Of a stretch of DNA of 64,000 nt, positions 17,530 to 26,358 are shown in pieces; the stretch's first letter is position 1; each line of letters opens with the position of its first letter. The stretch covers positions 18,569-82,568 of the forward strand of contig NZ_JBMEMN010000007.1 in assembly GCF_049310905.1 (NCBI RefSeq). The letters are read 5' to 3'. The notes beneath the pieces were generated by a model, which worked only from the letters and a program-made list of their open reading frames with translations, was not told the origin of the DNA and searched no databases. Both the position numbers and the translations under genes were made by a program. The DNA comes from Gudongella sp049310905 (GTDB lineage: Bacteria > Bacillota > Clostridia > Tissierellales > Tissierellaceae).

Positions 17530-19164
17530 TTAGCTTCCTATAAACTCTCTTAAAATTGAATTAGGAGGTATACATCCCTCATCCTCTATCGGATTAAAGT
17601 ATTTCAGGAATTTGAGCAGCTTCTTTGCCTCCGAATAATATACACTTTCCGGAGTTATTTCCTGAAGAAGAGGCATTATATATTTTTTCAGTACAGACAT
17701 TTCATATACCAGGGATGAGTTGAACATAACGTCCGCTTCTTCCTGATATGGGAATATATACTTCTCTTCACCCGATCTAACTCCCTGCCACATTTCAAAT
17801 GTTCTCGATGGTGGATTTCCTCTGTACTTTACATCCCTTACCATTCTACGAATAAGTCTGGTGTCAGTAGTGGAAATACGATTGTGATTGTCTATGTTCA
17901 ACTGGGTCAATGCAGATATATATACTTTGAATTTATTCTTTTCCGGTATGTCGATTGTCAATTTGGGATTGAGTCCATGGATTCCTTCAATGATAATCGG
18001 ATGATCCCTGTCTACTCTTATCCACTTCCCCGAAGGTTCCCTTACACCTGTCAAAAAGTTGAACTTTGGAAGTTGAACGGATTCTCCCTCCAAAAGCTTA
18101 ACTAGATCTTTGTTAAAAAGCTTGAGATCTATTGAGTCTATTGATTCAAAATCAGGTTCCCCATTCTTGTTAAGGGGAGTATCTTCCCTGTTAACAAAAT
18201 AATCGTCCATTGAAATGGAGATTGGTCTCTTGCCATTTACTTTCAGCTGAACGGAGAGTCTTTTCGCAAAGGTCGTTTTCCCCGACGACGTCGGTCCGGC
18301 AATTAGAATCATATTAACCTCATGGTCCTGACAAACCTTATCTGCAATCTGAGCAATCCGCTTTTCATGTAGGGCTTCTGAAATAAGAATAAGTTCCCTC
18401 AGTTCACCGTTGTTTACCCTCTCGTTTAAGGATCCAATATTGGAAAGATCAAGTATTTCAAGCCAGTTGTTGGACTCCTTGAAAATCTTTGCAAGCTTTT
18501 TCTGGTCCTTGAAATTATCCATGTTGTAATGATTTTTCCTGCTTGGGAATAAGATAATCACTCCTGGATAGTAGTATTTCAGCTTGAACTCACTTACGAA
18601 TCCTGTCGAAGGAGCCAGGTAACCATGGAAAGAATCCACGTGATCACCAATCTTGTAGATGCTTACCGTGTCCTTGTCCATTGAGGAAAGAAGCCTTATC
18701 TTATCTGAATAATCATGTTCCTTGAATATCTCAATGGCTTCTTCCTTGGTGTAGTCAGATCTTTCAATCATTATATTATTTTTGATGATCTCCTTCATCT
18801 TTTCTTCGAGAAGCTCAGTTTCCCTGAATGAAATTCCGTGTCTGTCATCCAGTTCAGCATAGAGTCCAGGACCCAGAAAATGATGAATGATTGTATCTTT
18901 ATCCGGATAAATCTCTTTACAAGCCATTATAAAAACTGCTGATATGGTCTTGGTGTAAATCCGGTACCCATCCACATCCCTGTTATCCAGAAACTGAATA
19001 TCAAAACCGTCATTTGCTTCCTTGTAGAGAGGATATATTTCGTTATTTATCCTTGCACCCAGATAATTCAAATATTCATCCTTGTAAACCTCTTTTGCAA
19101 TATCCAGAAGAGTCGTTCCTTCAGGTACATTGATTTCTCCGTATCCATTTACTCTTAAGTTCAT
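17530..19164 (-). CDS. Uridine-kinase-like nucleoside kinase with TGS domain
   Basis: 544 residues. An N-terminal TGS domain and a threonyl-tRNA-synthetase-like second domain (around HVDSFHGYLAPSTGF) precede a P-loop phosphoribulokinase/uridine kinase domain with GPTSSGKTTFAKRL. This fused architecture is common in Clostridia and usually annotated as nucleoside kinase. The substrate has not been proven and a nucleotide-sensing role is possible. The ATG at 19164 follows GGGAAAG; the GTG at 19185 is an alternative start. It sits 28 bases after the pseudouridine synthase and 11 before nagZ. Confidence 0.85.
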   Translation of the reverse strand: MNLRVNGYGEINVPEGTTLLDIAKEVYKDEYLNYLGARINNEIYPLYKEANDGFDIQFLDNRDVDGYRIYTKTISAVFIMACKEIYPDKDTIIHHFLGPGLYAELDDRHGISFRETELLEEKMKEIIKNNIMIERSDYTKEEAIEIFKEHDYSDKIRLLSSMDKDTVSIYKIGDHVDSFHGYLAPSTGFVSEFKLKYYYPGVIILFPSRKNHYNMDNFKDQKKLAKIFKESNNWLEILDLSNIGSLNERVNNGELRELILISEALHEKRIAQIADKVCQDHEVNMILIAGPTSSGKTTFAKRLSVQLKVNGKRPISISMDDYFVNREDTPLNKNGEPDFESIDSIDLKLFNKDLVKLLEGESVQLPKFNFLTGVREPSGKWIRVDRDHPIIIEGIHGLNPKLTIDIPEKNKFKVYISALTQLNIDNHNRISTTDTRLIRRMVRDVKYRGNPPSRTFEMWQGVRSGEEKYIFPYQEEADVMFNSSLVYEMSVLKKYIMPLLQEITPESVYYSEAKKLLKFLKYFNPIEDEGCIPPNSILREFIGS

Positions 19165-19192
19165 CAGCTTTCCCAAATCAATCACCTCGCCG

Positions 19193-20158
19193 TTAAAATA
19201 TTTCTCTCTCTATCCTCTTGAACAAACCACCTACATCTGCAGTAAACTCTTTATTGTTAAGATAATCCAAGGGTTCTTCCAGACCATCAAATATAAGCCT
19301 GTAGCCGTGAAGCCACTGATCCGTAAGATCGTACTCCTGCTTGAACTCTTCATTAATTCTTCTGTCGCCGTATTTTCTATCACCAATAACAGGATAGCCC
19401 AGGGATGAAAGAGAACTTCTGATTTGATGTGTCCTACCAGTTATAAGCTCCACTTCCAGCATTGTGTAATCCCTGGAATTTTTAAGAACCTTGAATCTGG
19501 TCCAGATTTCCTTTCCTCCGTCTGAATCATCATCACTTATTTGAACCTTGTTCCTTTCCTCATCCTTTGTGAGGAAAGCCTTGTGCTCGAAATCCTTCTT
19601 GATGGTCCCTCTTACTATTGTTTTATAGAATTTAGCCACCATGCCCTCTTTGATTGCCTGGTTCATCAGCTGAAGACTTTGATAATTCTTTGCTCCCACA
19701 ATAATCCCAGATGTATTCCTATCCAGCCTATTGCATATTGATGGAGTAAAGGTCTTTTCCACTCTTGGAACGTAGTCACCATTATCAATAAGATAGCCTA
19801 CAAGTGCATCCACAACATTATCCTGGAATTCCTCGCCGGTTCCATGGGATAGAAGACCGACAGGCTTGTTTATAAGCACAATGTTTTCATCTTCATATAC
19901 AATGTCCAGATCTATTCTTGATCTGGAGTGTTGCCTTTGCCCACGAAACTTTTCAATGGTATCTTCAGCAAGATACAACTGAACCACGTCCCCTTCCTCC
20001 AACATCATATCGGGAACCGCCTTCTTTTCGTTGACCTTGATATTCTTTTTTCTTATCATTTTGTATATAAATCCCTGCGTAGCATCTGCCAGGTACTTCT
20101 TAAGGAATCTGTCCAATCTTTGCTGGCTATCATTTCTTTCAATTCTTAGTTCTCTCAA
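19193..20158 (-). CDS. RluA-family pseudouridine synthase (RluC-like)
   Basis: 321 residues. An S4 domain (about 10-70) precedes the catalytic domain with NRLDRNTSG and TGRTHQIRSSL. RluC and RluD relatives modify 23S rRNA. Translation appears to start at the TTG at 20158, ten bases after AAGGTGAG. It is the first gene of the operon leading to the nucleoside kinase, nagZ, ROK kinase and hydrolase. Confidence 0.88.
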   Translation of the reverse strand: MRELRIERNDSQQRLDRFLKKYLADATQGFIYKMIRKKNIKVNEKKAVPDMMLEEGDVVQLYLAEDTIEKFRGQRQHSRSRIDLDIVYEDENIVLINKPVGLLSHGTGEEFQDNVVDALVGYLIDNGDYVPRVEKTFTPSICNRLDRNTSGIIVGAKNYQSLQLMNQAIKEGMVAKFYKTIVRGTIKKDFEHKAFLTKDEERNKVQISDDDSDGGKEIWTRFKVLKNSRDYTMLEVELITGRTHQIRSSLSSLGYPVIGDRKYGDRRINEEFKQEYDLTDQWLHGYRLIFDGLEEPLDYLNNKEFTADVGGLFKRIEREIF

Positions 20159-20258
20159 ATTTTATCTCACCTTTTCTTATGGATTATGTTATAATTATAC
20201 TACAATATGAGTAAAAAAGGAAAAAAACAGACGTTTAGAATACACAGAGGTGAACTGG

Positions 20259-20765
20259 ATGAAGTTAATGGACAAAATCAGAGATATTTTATACGACTCA
20301 ATTGATTATATTTTCATGGTATTTATAATAGTGATTGTCGTAGGCGTAATTGGTTGGAGACTGGATGTTCTATTTGCCAAAGATGCACTTGAATCACATA
20401 CACCTGGACAAATAGTGGTCGATAACAGCAGCAGAGCAGATGATAACCCTTCCGATAACGAAGATGAACCATCTGATAGCACAGATCCACAGGATGATCC
20501 CTCCAGCGGAGACAATCCTCCTGAAGAGCCACAGGAGCAACCAAATCAACCATCGTCTCCTGTAGTGGTTAAAGTAGAAATTCCCGTAGGCAGCATGCCA
20601 GGAAAGATTGGACTATTGCTTGAGGAAAAGGGAGTTGTCAACAGCAGCAGGGAATTTATTGCAAAGGCTGTGGAAATGGGTTTGGACACCAAGCTAAAAT
20701 CAGGAACATACAATATTCAACTAGGACTTCCAACTGAAGATGTAGTAAGGTTACTTACAAACTAA
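20259..20765 (+). CDS. Membrane-anchored protein with MltG/YceG-like N-terminal domain
   Basis: 168 residues: one N-terminal transmembrane helix (about 17-36), a low-complexity linker rich in Pro, Asp, Ser and Glu, and a C-terminal domain of some 60 residues. That domain (VEIPVGSMPGKIGLLLEEKG, then LKSGTYNIQ and VVRLL) resembles only the LysM-like first part of endolytic transglycosylase MltG. The catalytic Glu region is absent, so it is probably a wall-binding protein rather than an enzyme. GAGGTG precedes the ATG at 20259. A terminator follows the stop codon. Confidence 0.75.
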   Translation: MKLMDKIRDILYDSIDYIFMVFIIVIVVGVIGWRLDVLFAKDALESHTPGQIVVDNSSRADDNPSDNEDEPSDSTDPQDDPSSGDNPPEEPQEQPNQPSSPVVVKVEIPVGSMPGKIGLLLEEKGVVNSSREFIAKAVEMGLDTKLKSGTYNIQLGLPTEDVVRLLTN

Positions 20766-20789
20766 AAGACTGGCCAATGGCCAGTCTTA
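20766..20789. terminator. Bidirectional terminator
   Basis: AAGACTGGCC, an AAT loop and GGCCAGTCTT form a perfect 10-bp stem between two convergent genes; T-rich sequence follows on the + strand. Confidence 0.8.
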
Positions 20790-20790
20790 T

Positions 20791-21351
20791 TTAATAGGTC
20801 TCGTTAATGTACTCATCTATTACTGATATCCGTCTCTTGTCTGAAAAGACTCCCTCTTCCTTTAGAATATCCAGAAGCCAGATTGCCTTTGAATGAAAGA
20901 TTGCCTCCTTGTAATCCAGCAGCAATATCTCATAAAGCTTATCCTTCAGACCTTTTGATTCACACTTAATAAAGTATGCCTCCACACCTTCAAACTCAAT
21001 AAGCTTTAGGAGTGCAAGTGCAGACTTGTCCTTTTCGTGATAGTAATTATTGCCTTTGTTAAGATACTGAACATAATACTTCTGATGCTTCCTTGAGGAT
21101 TTAACCTCTTTAGCAAGCATTCTGAAATACTTTGCCAATACGTTGTAATACTGATAATTGTACATTCCCTTTTCAAAGCTATCCACTCTGATAAAAGGCT
21201 TCACATTCATTCTTCTTACAAAATCATAATTGTACTCTAGAAATTCTCTCTTGTTAATGTCTCCGTTTTCGTATTGAGTAATAAGAGCAGACCTGTGTTC
21301 AAAAAATGTCTCAAACAAACCTTTTTTCCTATGATAAATCAAATTATACAC
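20791..21351 (-). CDS. Conserved hypothetical protein (possibly DUF6648)
   Basis: About 186 residues, soluble, rich in Tyr, Lys and Glu. The central segment FEKGMYNYQYYNVLAKY recalls an uncharacterised clostridial family I believe is DUF6648, recalled from memory and unverified. No catalytic motif is visible. The start is uncertain: a GTG at 21351 has a weak ribosome site and a TTG at 21342 follows GGGTG. A promoter overlapping the end of the upstream rsuA-like gene suggests separate transcription. Confidence 0.65.
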   Translation of the reverse strand: MYNLIYHRKKGLFETFFEHRSALITQYENGDINKREFLEYNYDFVRRMNVKPFIRVDSFEKGMYNYQYYNVLAKYFRMLAKEVKSSRKHQKYYVQYLNKGNNYYHEKDKSALALLKLIEFEGVEAYFIKCESKGLKDKLYEILLLDYKEAIFHSKAIWLLDILKEEGVFSDKRRISVIDEYINETY

Positions 21352-21384
21352 CCATTCTAATTTTTAATCTCTATTCTTATTGGT

Positions 21385-21412
21385 ATTATACCACATATCA
21401 CCTGTTCAGCAA
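21385..21412 (-). promoter_or_regulatory. Promoter for the conserved hypothetical gene
   Basis: On the - strand TTGCTG (21412-21407), a 16-base spacer and a perfect TATAAT (21390-21385). The -35 box lies within the last codons of the rsuA-like gene. Confidence 0.5.
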
Positions 21413-22117
21413 GGAGGTAATTTCCTCTTCAGTAAGTTCTCTGTACTGTCCAGGCTCCAGGCTCTCATCAAGGGAGATCGGTCCCATTCTGATTCTCTTA
21501 AGATAAGAGACTCTCATCCCCAGAGCACCTATCATTCTTTTAACCTGATGGTATTTTCCTTCCTGTATGGTGATTTCAGCCACTGAAATCACACCTGATG
21601 ATAAGATTTTTAATTCTGCAGGCAGGGTAGTGTAACCATCCTCCAGTAATATTCCCTTCTTGAAGATTTCTACGTGTTCCTCCTCCAAGGCACCATCAAT
21701 GGTGGCGTAGTAGGTTTTACCTACCTTTTTCTTGGGGGAGAGTAAATCGTGAGCAAGTTTGCCGTCATTTGTAATTAGCAATAATCCTTCAGTGTCTTTA
21801 TCCAATCTTCCTACGGGAAATGGCCTGAAATTTTTATAGAAGTCATCCAGCAGCTCAATTACAGTGGAATCTCTGGGGTCATCAGTTGATGAAACCATGC
21901 CATGGGGTTTGTTCATCATCAGGTAGACAAATTCCCTGTACCTAATCATCTGCCCTCCACATATTATTTCATCTTCCTCGACATTCACCTTGAAGTCAGC
22001 CGCTTTTACAATATTGCCATTTATTGTTACCATCCCGGCTTTTATCATCTCTTTGACTTCCTTTCTCGTACCAACTCCCATATTGGCGAGAACCTTGTCA
22101 AGTCTTTCTTTCCTCAC
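21398..22117 (-). CDS. RsuA/RluB-family rRNA pseudouridine synthase
   Basis: 239 residues. An S4 domain (about 1-60) precedes the catalytic domain with the RsuA-family motif GRLDKDTEGLLL and the later GKYHQVKRM. It fits small-subunit RsuA size rather than the longer RluB. The GTG start at 22117 follows GGGGGTG. It is a different subfamily from the two RluA-type synthases in this window. Confidence 0.9.
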   Translation of the reverse strand: MRKERLDKVLANMGVGTRKEVKEMIKAGMVTINGNIVKAADFKVNVEEDEIICGGQMIRYREFVYLMMNKPHGMVSSTDDPRDSTVIELLDDFYKNFRPFPVGRLDKDTEGLLLITNDGKLAHDLLSPKKKVGKTYYATIDGALEEEHVEIFKKGILLEDGYTTLPAELKILSSGVISVAEITIQEGKYHQVKRMIGALGMRVSYLKRIRMGPISLDESLEPGQYRELTEEEITSLLNR

Positions 22118-22129
22118 TTTTTCACCCCC

Positions 22130-22162
22130 TAATAAAAAACTGAAGGAGCCCGAAGGCTCCCT
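22130..22162 (-). terminator. Terminator after the small P-loop gene
   Basis: On the - strand GGAGCC, a TTCG tetraloop and GGCTCC are followed after TTCAG by TTTTTTATT. It lies in the 49-base gap between the P-loop gene (22167-22589) and the rsuA-like gene. Confidence 0.75.
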
Positions 22163-22166
22163 CCCC

Positions 22167-22589
22167 TTAAATCTCTATTTCGTGGCAGTATGGTTTCAGA
22201 TTCTCAGGAATCTCAGCCATTGTGTAGTCGATATTGATGTAAAACTCAACCTCGAATTTCTCTGAAATCCTCTTCAGTGAATCAATTAAGTACACCATGT
22301 CGTTGAACTCAACACTCATAACCTTGTAGATCCCATCCACATAGATTTTCTCCAGATCGTAGTCCATCGCCATAATCCCACATAAAAAGCCATAGAAGGA
22401 CCGTACATTAAGCACGTTGAACTCCATGGCATTAATCAGTCTAACATTATAGTTCAAGCTGAAGATGTGATTATCGTCCACGTCAACAAACGCAATATTG
22501 CCATTGCCCTCTGTCATGTCCTTGTTGGCGTTGTCGATTAACCACTTTGTCTTCCCTGAACCCTTCTCACCTAAAATGAATTTAACCAT
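22167..22589 (-). CDS. Small P-loop ATP-binding protein
   Basis: 140 residues beginning with a Walker A motif, GEKGSGKTKWL, at residues 7-17. A hydrophobic strand with Asp residues (IYVDGIYKVM) could be the Walker B position. The rest is alpha/beta but lacks other NTPase landmarks. Relatives are sometimes labelled twitching-motility PilT; nothing else here supports that, so I treat it as an orphan P-loop protein. It is not linked to the Tad locus. Confidence 0.7.
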   Translation of the reverse strand: MVKFILGEKGSGKTKWLIDNANKDMTEGNGNIAFVDVDDNHIFSLNYNVRLINAMEFNVLNVRSFYGFLCGIMAMDYDLEKIYVDGIYKVMSVEFNDMVYLIDSLKRISEKFEVEFYINIDYTMAEIPENLKPYCHEIEI

Positions 22590-22620
22590 GATAAACCACC
22601 TTACCTTTCTTGTCTTAAAT

Positions 22621-23589
22621 TTATCCTTCTCCAGATGATTGATTAAAGATTCTTAAGGCTTTACCACCAAGGTAGTCAAATCTCTTTCCTTGGTAAGTCT
22701 TTTCATGTTCCATGCGGTGAATAATTTCATCCCTGATCTTCCACCATGATTCCTGCCAGTTGACAAAAATCGCACCTTGCTCAGGAGCCCTCCCGATAAT
22801 TCTCTGTACAACAATATTTGGGTCCAGATACTCCAGAAAAGCTATTACTCTTTTGATGTACTCCTCTTTTGGATAAAGATCAAATTCACCATTTTCATAC
22901 TGCCTTGCCAGCACAGTATTTTCCATCAAGTAGAGACTGTGCAACTTGACTTCATCTACTCCCAGAGCTGAAATCACTCTTGAAGTCTCAATTACATCCG
23001 TCATGTCGTCCCAGGGTAGGTTTGGTATTACATGGGCACATACCCTTAAGCCATTGCTTTTAGTGTTTATTACAGCTTCAATAAACTCAGCAAGTCCATG
23101 TCCCCTGTTTACTTTCTTCAAACTGTGATAGTTTGCAGTCTGAAGTCCCAACTCGATTGTTATATCTATACCCTTATTATACTTGATATCACTTAAAAAT
23201 TGCAAATATTTCGAGTCGATGCAGTCAGGTCTTGTAGATACTGAAATTCCAACAATATCTTCCTGTAAAGCTTCATTTATATACCTTTGAAAGTCGTCAA
23301 AAGGCATATATGTGTTGGAAAAATTCTGAAAATATGCAATGAATTTTTTTGCCTTGTACTTCTTGCCTATGTGCTCTTTATTTCTTGACAATTGTTCCTC
23401 CACACTTAGGCAGGATGAAAGGTTCTCAAAGGATCCTCCCTCTTCTCCGCAAAAGGTACATCCTCCACTGCTTAAGTTTCCATCCCTATTGGGACAGGTT
23501 AGGGGCAGCTTGACGGGAAGCTTGTATACCTTTTCTCCATATTTATCTTTTAGATAGCTGGAATATATATTATATACGTCTTTTTCCAC
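22621..23589 (-). CDS. TIGR01212-family radical SAM protein (YtqA-like)
   Basis: 322 residues. The radical SAM cluster motif is CPNRDGNLSSGGCTFC, with the longer first spacing typical of this subfamily. The core has TRPDCID and the GLQTANYHSLKKVNRGH segment. The chemistry of this family is unproven, with tRNA or protein modification suspected. A GTG start at 23589 has GAGGTG ten bases upstream. Confidence 0.85.
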   Translation of the reverse strand: MEKDVYNIYSSYLKDKYGEKVYKLPVKLPLTCPNRDGNLSSGGCTFCGEEGGSFENLSSCLSVEEQLSRNKEHIGKKYKAKKFIAYFQNFSNTYMPFDDFQRYINEALQEDIVGISVSTRPDCIDSKYLQFLSDIKYNKGIDITIELGLQTANYHSLKKVNRGHGLAEFIEAVINTKSNGLRVCAHVIPNLPWDDMTDVIETSRVISALGVDEVKLHSLYLMENTVLARQYENGEFDLYPKEEYIKRVIAFLEYLDPNIVVQRIIGRAPEQGAIFVNWQESWWKIRDEIIHRMEHEKTYQGKRFDYLGGKALRIFNQSSGEG

Positions 23590-23604
23590 TTTACACCTCT
23601 GATT

Positions 23605-24438
23605 CTATACGTTCAATACCCTTCCCAGCACCTCTGCAAGGCCGGAATGGTCGTTGTCTCTATCTGTTACGATATCAGCCGCTTCCTTTGCAAGCTCGCT
23701 TCCATTTTTCATTGCAATTCCAAGTCCTGCATTGAGAATCATATCAACATCGTTGTTATCATCACCTATTGCTATTATTTCTTCAGGTTTAATCTCGATT
23801 GAACTTGCATACTCGAGCAGGGTTTTCCATTTGCTGCCACCAGGATTCATTGCCTCGAACATGGCCTCAGCAATATATATGTTCTCCAATACATGCGAGC
23901 TGTACCTGTCTGGATACTTTTGGAGAACAGCATCGCTAAACCTGTGAACTGACTTTAGATCTCCAGGAAAAACAACCGCAAGAACCCTGTCAAGAAGATA
24001 TAGCTCCTTTTCAGGCAGTATCAAATATCTATCATCCTTTTCCGTAAGATATTTCATATGGTCATTGTGCAGGTCATCTTGCTCCACTACCATGTCAATA
24101 CCATCGAGATATTTATCAACATGGACTATCCCCCTAAGTTTATGGTCTTTAGCCTCATCCAGAATATCCCAGTAGGACTGCTTATCCAGAAACTTGGAAA
24201 ACAAGATGACATCATCCATTGAGCTTCTGACAATGTTCCCATTGTTTGCCATTATGACAAGATGGCTGTCAAGTTCATCCACAAGCAGCTTCGCTGAATA
24301 ATACCTTCTGCCGGTTGCAATTACAACCTGGTATCCCAGATTTATGATGTGATTTACCATATCCCTGTTTTCTGTTGATATCTTTTTCCTGCTGTTTAAA
24401 AGTGTCCCATCTAGATCTATTGCTATTAGCTTATACAA
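23605..24438 (-). CDS. Cof-type HAD-IIB phosphatase
   Basis: 278 residues. The HAD catalytic motif DLDGTLLNS is near the N-terminus, a class IIB cap follows, and motifs III/IV are IGDDNNDVDMI. It probably dephosphorylates sugar phosphates or nucleotides in the cytoplasm. A TTG start at 24438 is placed by GAGGTG; longer frames lack a ribosome site. Confidence 0.85.
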   Translation of the reverse strand: MYKLIAIDLDGTLLNSRKKISTENRDMVNHIINLGYQVVIATGRRYYSAKLLVDELDSHLVIMANNGNIVRSSMDDVILFSKFLDKQSYWDILDEAKDHKLRGIVHVDKYLDGIDMVVEQDDLHNDHMKYLTEKDDRYLILPEKELYLLDRVLAVVFPGDLKSVHRFSDAVLQKYPDRYSSHVLENIYIAEAMFEAMNPGGSKWKTLLEYASSIEIKPEEIIAIGDDNNDVDMILNAGLGIAMKNGSELAKEAADIVTDRDNDHSGLAEVLGRVLNV

Positions 24439-24497
24439 GTCAGTCACCTCATATTGAAAGAAAGTACCTTGCAGATGCAAAGTACTTCCCAGTAAGA

Positions 24498-24845
24498 TTA
24501 TTCTTCGTCTTCCTCTTCGTGCTCATCAGTGTATAGCGCATAAAATGCTTCAGAAACAAGATCGAATTCATCTTCGTCATCAATCAAGGCTAGCTCAAAC
24601 TCCTCTTCCGCCAGTTCCTTGTATTCATATAGAAGAACTTCATCTTCTTCTTCCTTGTCCTCATCTCCCAATGGAAGAAGTGCAATATACTCCTTATCCT
24701 CTACTTCAAATATTCCAATTACCGCACACTCAAGCTCAGTTTCGTCGTCTAGTGTAAGGGTCATTATCTCCATTTCCTCATGCTCATGCTCGTGGTCGTG
24801 ATCATGGTTACAGTTTTCATCGTGTACATGTTTGTTATCGCTCAT
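24498..24845 (-). CDS. DUF1292 protein with His/Asp-rich N-terminus
   Basis: 115 residues and extremely acidic. The first 25 residues contain a run of His, Asp and Glu that could bind metal. Then follows a DUF1292 core (TLDDETELECAVIGIFEVEDKEYIALLP, listed here in two parts: up to AVIGIF, then EVEDKEYIALLP) and an acidic tail. Members are small Firmicutes proteins of unknown function. AGGAG lies 7 bases before the third of three tandem ATG codons, which is chosen as the start. Confidence 0.8.
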   Translation of the reverse strand: MSDNKHVHDENCNHDHDHEHEHEEMEIMTLTLDDETELECAVIGIFEVEDKEYIALLPLGDEDKEEEDEVLLYEYKELAEEEFELALIDDEDEFDLVSEAFYALYTDEHEEEDEE

Positions 24846-24914
24846 CATCATTCTCCTTTTTTTATATTATACTGTTATAGTACCTTATATGGTGGACATT
24901 ATTCAAGTGAAAAC

Positions 24915-26357
24915 TCAATTTATTTTTTTCAATGCTTCAAGAAGTAATTTAAACGTTCTTTCAGTAGATGAAATGCTCAGCTTTTCACCAGGTGCATGAA
25001 CACCGGCCATATCAGGTCCGAGGGATATCATATCCACATCATCCATCACCTCATCGAATAGACCACACTCAAGCCCGGCATGGATGGCCTCCACATTTGG
25101 ATCCTTGCCAGCCACTTCCCTGTGAGCCTCAATAAATACATCCCTGATATATGAATCTTTCCTGTATTCCCATGCAGGATAGTCTCCTGACGTCTCCCAT
25201 TGGAGTGACAGGCTTTCAGCAAGTACTCCAATCTGAGCTGCAATATATTCCTTCAGAGTCTTTACTGAACTTCTAATGGCGTTTTCAATTGTTACCCTAT
25301 CATGGAGGGTTGTTACAACGCCCATGTTATTTGAGCTCTCCACAAGACCTTCAATATCCTGACTCATGGATTGTACTCCTGTTGGTATCAGCATCATGGC
25401 TGAAATTATTCTATCCCTGACACCATTGGCTATTGCCTTGTCAGTCATTTCAGTTTCCTCAAGAGTTACTTGAACACCGCTGTCACTGGTGGCAAGCTCG
25501 TTCCTGAAGGCTTCCTGGTATTCCTTTGCCAGCTCTCTCGCCTTTTCCAGATTGTCCTTATCCAAAGTAATCTTTGCAACTGACAGTCTTGGTATTGCAT
25601 TTGATTTTGAACCGCCTTCGATGTGCAAAAGCTGATAATCAAGTTTTTGCATTCCACTGAGAACCCTTGCCAGCAGTCTGTTGGAATTACCTCTACCCTT
25701 GTCTATCTCCATTCCGGAGTGACCGCCTTTTAGTCCGCTTATTCTTAGCTCATAGGCCTTGTTCTTCGGCTCAGTCCATTCCAGGGGAGCTGTTACCATC
25801 AATCTTGTTCCACCGGCGCAGCTTACAAGCAAGGTACCCTCTTCCTCGGAATCTATGTTTATAAGAATCTTGCCCTTTAGATTGTTTACATCCAGTTCCT
25901 TTGCTCCTGTCATTCCGGATTCCTCGTTTGTCGTTACAAGTAGCTCAATTGGTGGATGGGGTATATCCTCCGACTCAAGAATTGCCAGTCCCATTGCAAC
26001 AGCTATCCCATTATCTGCTCCAAGTGTTGTCTTTTTGGCGACCATAAAATCTCCTTCAATTTCAAAAGGTATCGGATCTTTTGAAAAATCTATATCACAG
26101 TCATCTGCCTTTTCACAAACCATGTCCATATGACCCTGGATAATCACAATTGGCTTGTCCTCATATCCCTTTGTTCCAGGTTTTCTTATTATAATATTCA
26201 ATGCCTTATCCTGGATCACCTGCAAACCCAGTCCTTCACCAACGCTTTTCAGATAGTCGCTGACTCTCTGCTCATCGTATGAACACCTTGGTATCTTTGT
26301 CAGTTCTTCAAAATAATAAAATACTCTCTCTGGCTTAAGCCCCTCTGTTTTTCTCAT
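24915..26357 (-). CDS. pepD: Aminoacyl-histidine dipeptidase (M20 family, PepD)
   Basis: 480 residues of the M20C metallopeptidase family, which cleaves Xaa-His and broad dipeptides using two zinc ions. The metal-site blocks are GHMDMVCEK, TLGADNGIAVA, TNEESGMTGA and the C-terminal HAGLECG, with a dimerisation lid between. Length is typical. GGAGG lies 8 bases before the ATG at 26357, one base after the methyltransferase stop, so it is cotranslated. It suits an amino-acid fermenting lifestyle. Confidence 0.93.
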   Translation of the reverse strand: MRKTEGLKPERVFYYFEELTKIPRCSYDEQRVSDYLKSVGEGLGLQVIQDKALNIIIRKPGTKGYEDKPIVIIQGHMDMVCEKADDCDIDFSKDPIPFEIEGDFMVAKKTTLGADNGIAVAMGLAILESEDIPHPPIELLVTTNEESGMTGAKELDVNNLKGKILINIDSEEEGTLLVSCAGGTRLMVTAPLEWTEPKNKAYELRISGLKGGHSGMEIDKGRGNSNRLLARVLSGMQKLDYQLLHIEGGSKSNAIPRLSVAKITLDKDNLEKARELAKEYQEAFRNELATSDSGVQVTLEETEMTDKAIANGVRDRIISAMMLIPTGVQSMSQDIEGLVESSNNMGVVTTLHDRVTIENAIRSSVKTLKEYIAAQIGVLAESLSLQWETSGDYPAWEYRKDSYIRDVFIEAHREVAGKDPNVEAIHAGLECGLFDEVMDDVDMISLGPDMAGVHAPGEKLSISSTERTFKLLLEALKKIN

Positions 26358-26358
26358 C

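Noticed and set aside
22167..22589. Small P-loop protein as a PilT twitching ATPase for the Tad system
   Set aside because: Only a Walker A motif is shared; length and the lack of Asp, His and Walker B boxes exclude PilT, and it lies more than 20 kb from the Tad genes.
25759..26133. A 124-codon open frame opposite pepD
   Set aside because: It is a shadow of the pepD reading frame; the pepD metal-binding motifs on the other strand are decisive.
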